Origin: Clostridia bacterium
Lineage (GTDB): Bacteria; Bacillota_A; Clostridia; Christensenellales; Aristaeellaceae
NCBI GenBank assembly: GCA_900754775.1
Contig: CAAEDZ010000261.1
Coordinates: 1-7,939, forward strand
DNA: 7,939 nt
Direction: 5' to 3'
The notes beneath the pieces are model-generated. The model was not told the origin of the DNA. It was given only the letters and a program-made list of their open reading frames with translations, and searched no databases. The position numbers were made by a program, and so were the translations under genes. This document shows positions 6,664-7,939 of the stretch, one piece after another (position 1 is the first letter of the stretch; each line of letters begins with the position of its first letter).

Positions 6664-7476
6664 TTAACCTTTCTCCGTATCGCGCTTGATGGCCAGCGCC
6701 TTTTCGCCGGCGGCCACCACGGCCTCGATGGTGCTGGCGCGAAAAGCGCCCTTTTCCAGCGCGCGCACCGCCTCGATGGTGGTGCCGCCCGGGGAGCAGA
6801 CCATGTCCTTGATGGCCCCGGGGTGCTTGCCGCTTTCGAGCATCATCTTCGCCGTGCCGATGAGCGTCTGCGCCGCCATCTCCATGGCCTGCGCGCGGGG
6901 CAGGCCCAGCAGCACGCCGCCGTCGGCCATGGCCTCGATGAACATCGCCGCGTAGGCGGGGCCGCTGCCGGCCACGGCGGACTCGGCCTCGATGAGGCGC
7001 GCGGGCAGCGTGTAGACGCGGCCAATGGCCGCGAACATGCGGCGCACGAAGTCGAGTTCCTCCTTGGTAAGCGTGTTTTCCTCGCACAGCGCGGTCACGC
7101 CTTCGTTGACCATCGCCGGCGTGTTGGGCATGGTCTGCAAACAGCGCGTGCCCTCGGGAAGCTGTTTGGCAAGCGCCGCGCCGGAGAGACCGGCGACGAT
7201 GGAGACCACCGCCTTGCCGGCAAGGCCTTCGTAGCAGGCGCGCAGCGCGTCCTTGACGTAGACGGGCTTGACCGCCAGCACGAACAGTTCCGCCGCGCTG
7301 GTCAGTTCCTCGGGCGTATTGACCGCCGTGCCACCGATGTCGTCCGCCAGCTGCGCGGACGCCGCGGGCAGCACGTCGTAGAGGTAGACGTCCTTGCCGG
7401 AGACGACGCCGCTTTTGACGATGCCGCGGGCGATGGCCCCGCCCATGTTTCCCGAACCGATGAATCCGATCTTCAT
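6664..7476 (-). CDS. proC: Pyrroline-5-carboxylate reductase
   Basis: A 270-residue enzyme catalysing the last step of proline synthesis: NAD(P)H-dependent reduction of 1-pyrroline-5-carboxylate to L-proline in the cytoplasm. The N-terminal Rossmann fold has IGSGNMGGAIARG (6-18), with AVKP (68-71) and MPNTPAMVNEG (116-126). The C-terminal dimerisation/catalytic domain has AVAGSGPAY (167-175) and DMVCSPGGTTIEAV (224-237), the family signature. Length is standard and nothing is missing. The ATG at 7476 overlaps the sigma-factor stop by 4 bases (ATGA), and GAAGGAG lies about 10 bases upstream inside the sigma gene. This gives tight co-expression with a sigma factor. No other proline genes (proA, proB) are in the window. 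Confidence 0.97.
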   Translation of the reverse strand: MKIGFIGSGNMGGAIARGIVKSGVVSGKDVYLYDVLPAASAQLADDIGGTAVNTPEELTSAAELFVLAVKPVYVKDALRACYEGLAGKAVVSIVAGLSGAALAKQLPEGTRCLQTMPNTPAMVNEGVTALCEENTLTKEELDFVRRMFAAIGRVYTLPARLIEAESAVAGSGPAYAAMFIEAMADGGVLLGLPRAQAMEMAAQTLIGTAKMMLESGKHPGAIKDMVCSPGGTTIEAVRALEKGAFRASTIEAVVAAGEKALAIKRDTEKG

Positions 7477-7939
7477 GCCTTGTTTTCTCCTTCCGTCAAA
7501 GCCTCGCGCAGCAAAGCGAGCGCCTGCCGCTCCACGCGCGAGACCGTCATTTGCGAAACGCCGATGTCCTGCGCCACCTCGCGCTGGCCCTTGCCCTCAA
7601 AAAACCGCAGGCGGATGACCTCGCGCTGGCGCTCGTCGAGCTTGTCAAGAGCGCGGCGGAGCATGTCGTTTTTCTCAAAATCCGCAAAGCCGCGATCCTC
7701 CTGACCGAGAAAGGCGCTCAAAGGCGCGCTCTCATCATCTTCAGGCGGCAGCGTATCCAGCGACACGGGGGAAATGGCCCCGCGCATCTCCAGCGCCTCG
7801 AGGACATCCTCGAGCGGCACGCCGGCGCGCTCGGCCAGCTCCTCGGCGGTCGGCTGGCGCTGCAATTCCAGCTGCAATTCGTCGCGCGCCGCGTCCACCG
7901 CGCGCACAAGTTCGCCGCCGCGCCGGGGCAGGCGGATGA
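7473..7939 (-). CDS. Group-3 RNA polymerase sigma factor (SigB/SigF/SigG type), 5' part cut off
   Basis: The C-terminal 154 codons of a sigma-70-family factor; the start lies beyond the right edge. The GTG at 7907 is internal: the frame stays open to the edge and encodes IRLPRRGGEL, which matches the start of region 3 in this class. Numbering from the first visible codon, region 3 covers about 1-50 (QRQPTAEELAERAGVPLEDV, 26-45). A spacer with an acidic PPEDDES (64-70) follows, then region 4 from about 96, with LDERQREVIRLRFFEGKGQ (100-118) and the helix-turn-helix GVSQMTVSRVERQAL (126-140). The SQMTVSR recognition helix and LLREAL ending resemble SigB, SigF and SigG. Which one cannot be settled without the N-terminus and the genes to the right, where anti-sigma/anti-anti-sigma genes would be expected if it were SigB or SigF. 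It promises alternative (stress or sporulation) regulation elsewhere in the genome. Confidence 0.9.
   Translation of the reverse strand, partial: IRLPRRGGELVRAVDAARDELQLELQRQPTAEELAERAGVPLEDVLEALEMRGAISPVSLDTLPPEDDESAPLSAFLGQEDRGFADFEKNDMLRRALDKLDERQREVIRLRFFEGKGQREVAQDIGVSQMTVSRVERQALALLREALTEGENKA

Noticed and set aside
5386..7704. A 772-codon open frame on the plus strand
   Set aside because: It lies antisense to four minus-strand genes with clear family motifs (sigma factor, ProC, RNA methyltransferase, GH127-like). Its predicted protein is Ala/Arg/Gly/His-rich without a recognisable domain. Long antisense frames are expected in GC-rich coding DNA.
7473..7907. Treating the GTG at 7907 as the start of a 144-residue sigma-like protein
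   Set aside because: The frame continues open to the window edge and encodes conserved region-3 residues (IRLPRR) upstream of the GTG, so the gene is cut by the edge and is not short.

Overview
The window is about 8 kb of GC-rich DNA (roughly 60-65% G+C by eye). It reads as an ordinary bacterial chromosome segment with all eight recognisable genes on the minus strand, so transcription runs from the right edge to the left. The best guess for the source is a high-GC member of the Firmicutes, probably a gut-type Clostridia or Christensenellales-like anaerobe. The evidence is a group-3 (SigB/SigF/SigG-type) sigma factor, strong AAGGAGG-type ribosome binding sites, a ferredoxin-like DUF362 protein, a small COG3478-type zinc ribbon, a stand-alone THUMP/RlmL-type RNA methyltransferase and a DUF1680/GH127-type sugar-hydrolase relative. 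No 16S rRNA or other lineage marker is present, so this placement is an inference.

Layout in transcription order (right to left): the C-terminal part of a sigma factor (7939-7473, cut by the window edge); proC, pyrroline-5-carboxylate reductase (7476-6664, 4-nt overlap with the sigma gene); a THUMP-domain RNA methyltransferase (6654-5527); a 627-residue GH127/DUF1680-family protein (5516-3633); a MATE-family efflux transporter (3626-2217); a 73-residue zinc-ribbon protein (2216-1995); and an HD-domain phosphohydrolase (1982-1275). These seven genes are separated by -4 to +13 bases, and several ribosome binding sites lie in the end of the preceding gene, so they look like one polycistronic unit whose promoter is outside the window. 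A 118-base intergenic region (1157-1274) follows, with a plausible sigma-A-type promoter, a small leader hairpin and a strong ribosome binding site. It serves a separate last gene, a DUF362 protein with two [4Fe-4S] clusters (1156-35).

The genes do not form one obvious pathway. Proline biosynthesis, RNA modification, transport and nucleotide-type hydrolysis are mixed, as is common in Firmicutes housekeeping operons. The most unusual item is the GH127-like protein. Its scaffold motifs are well preserved, but from my memory of the family consensus every residue I would expect in the catalytic/zinc centre (Glu-x-Cys, Cys-Cys, the acid/base Glu and an active-site His) is replaced. It may be a non-catalytic or re-purposed member, encoded directly upstream of, and apparently translationally coupled to, a MATE exporter. 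I see no mobile elements, CRISPR arrays, tRNA or rRNA genes. No stretch over 300 bases lacks a gene; the 34 bases left of the DUF362 gene hold nothing I can identify.
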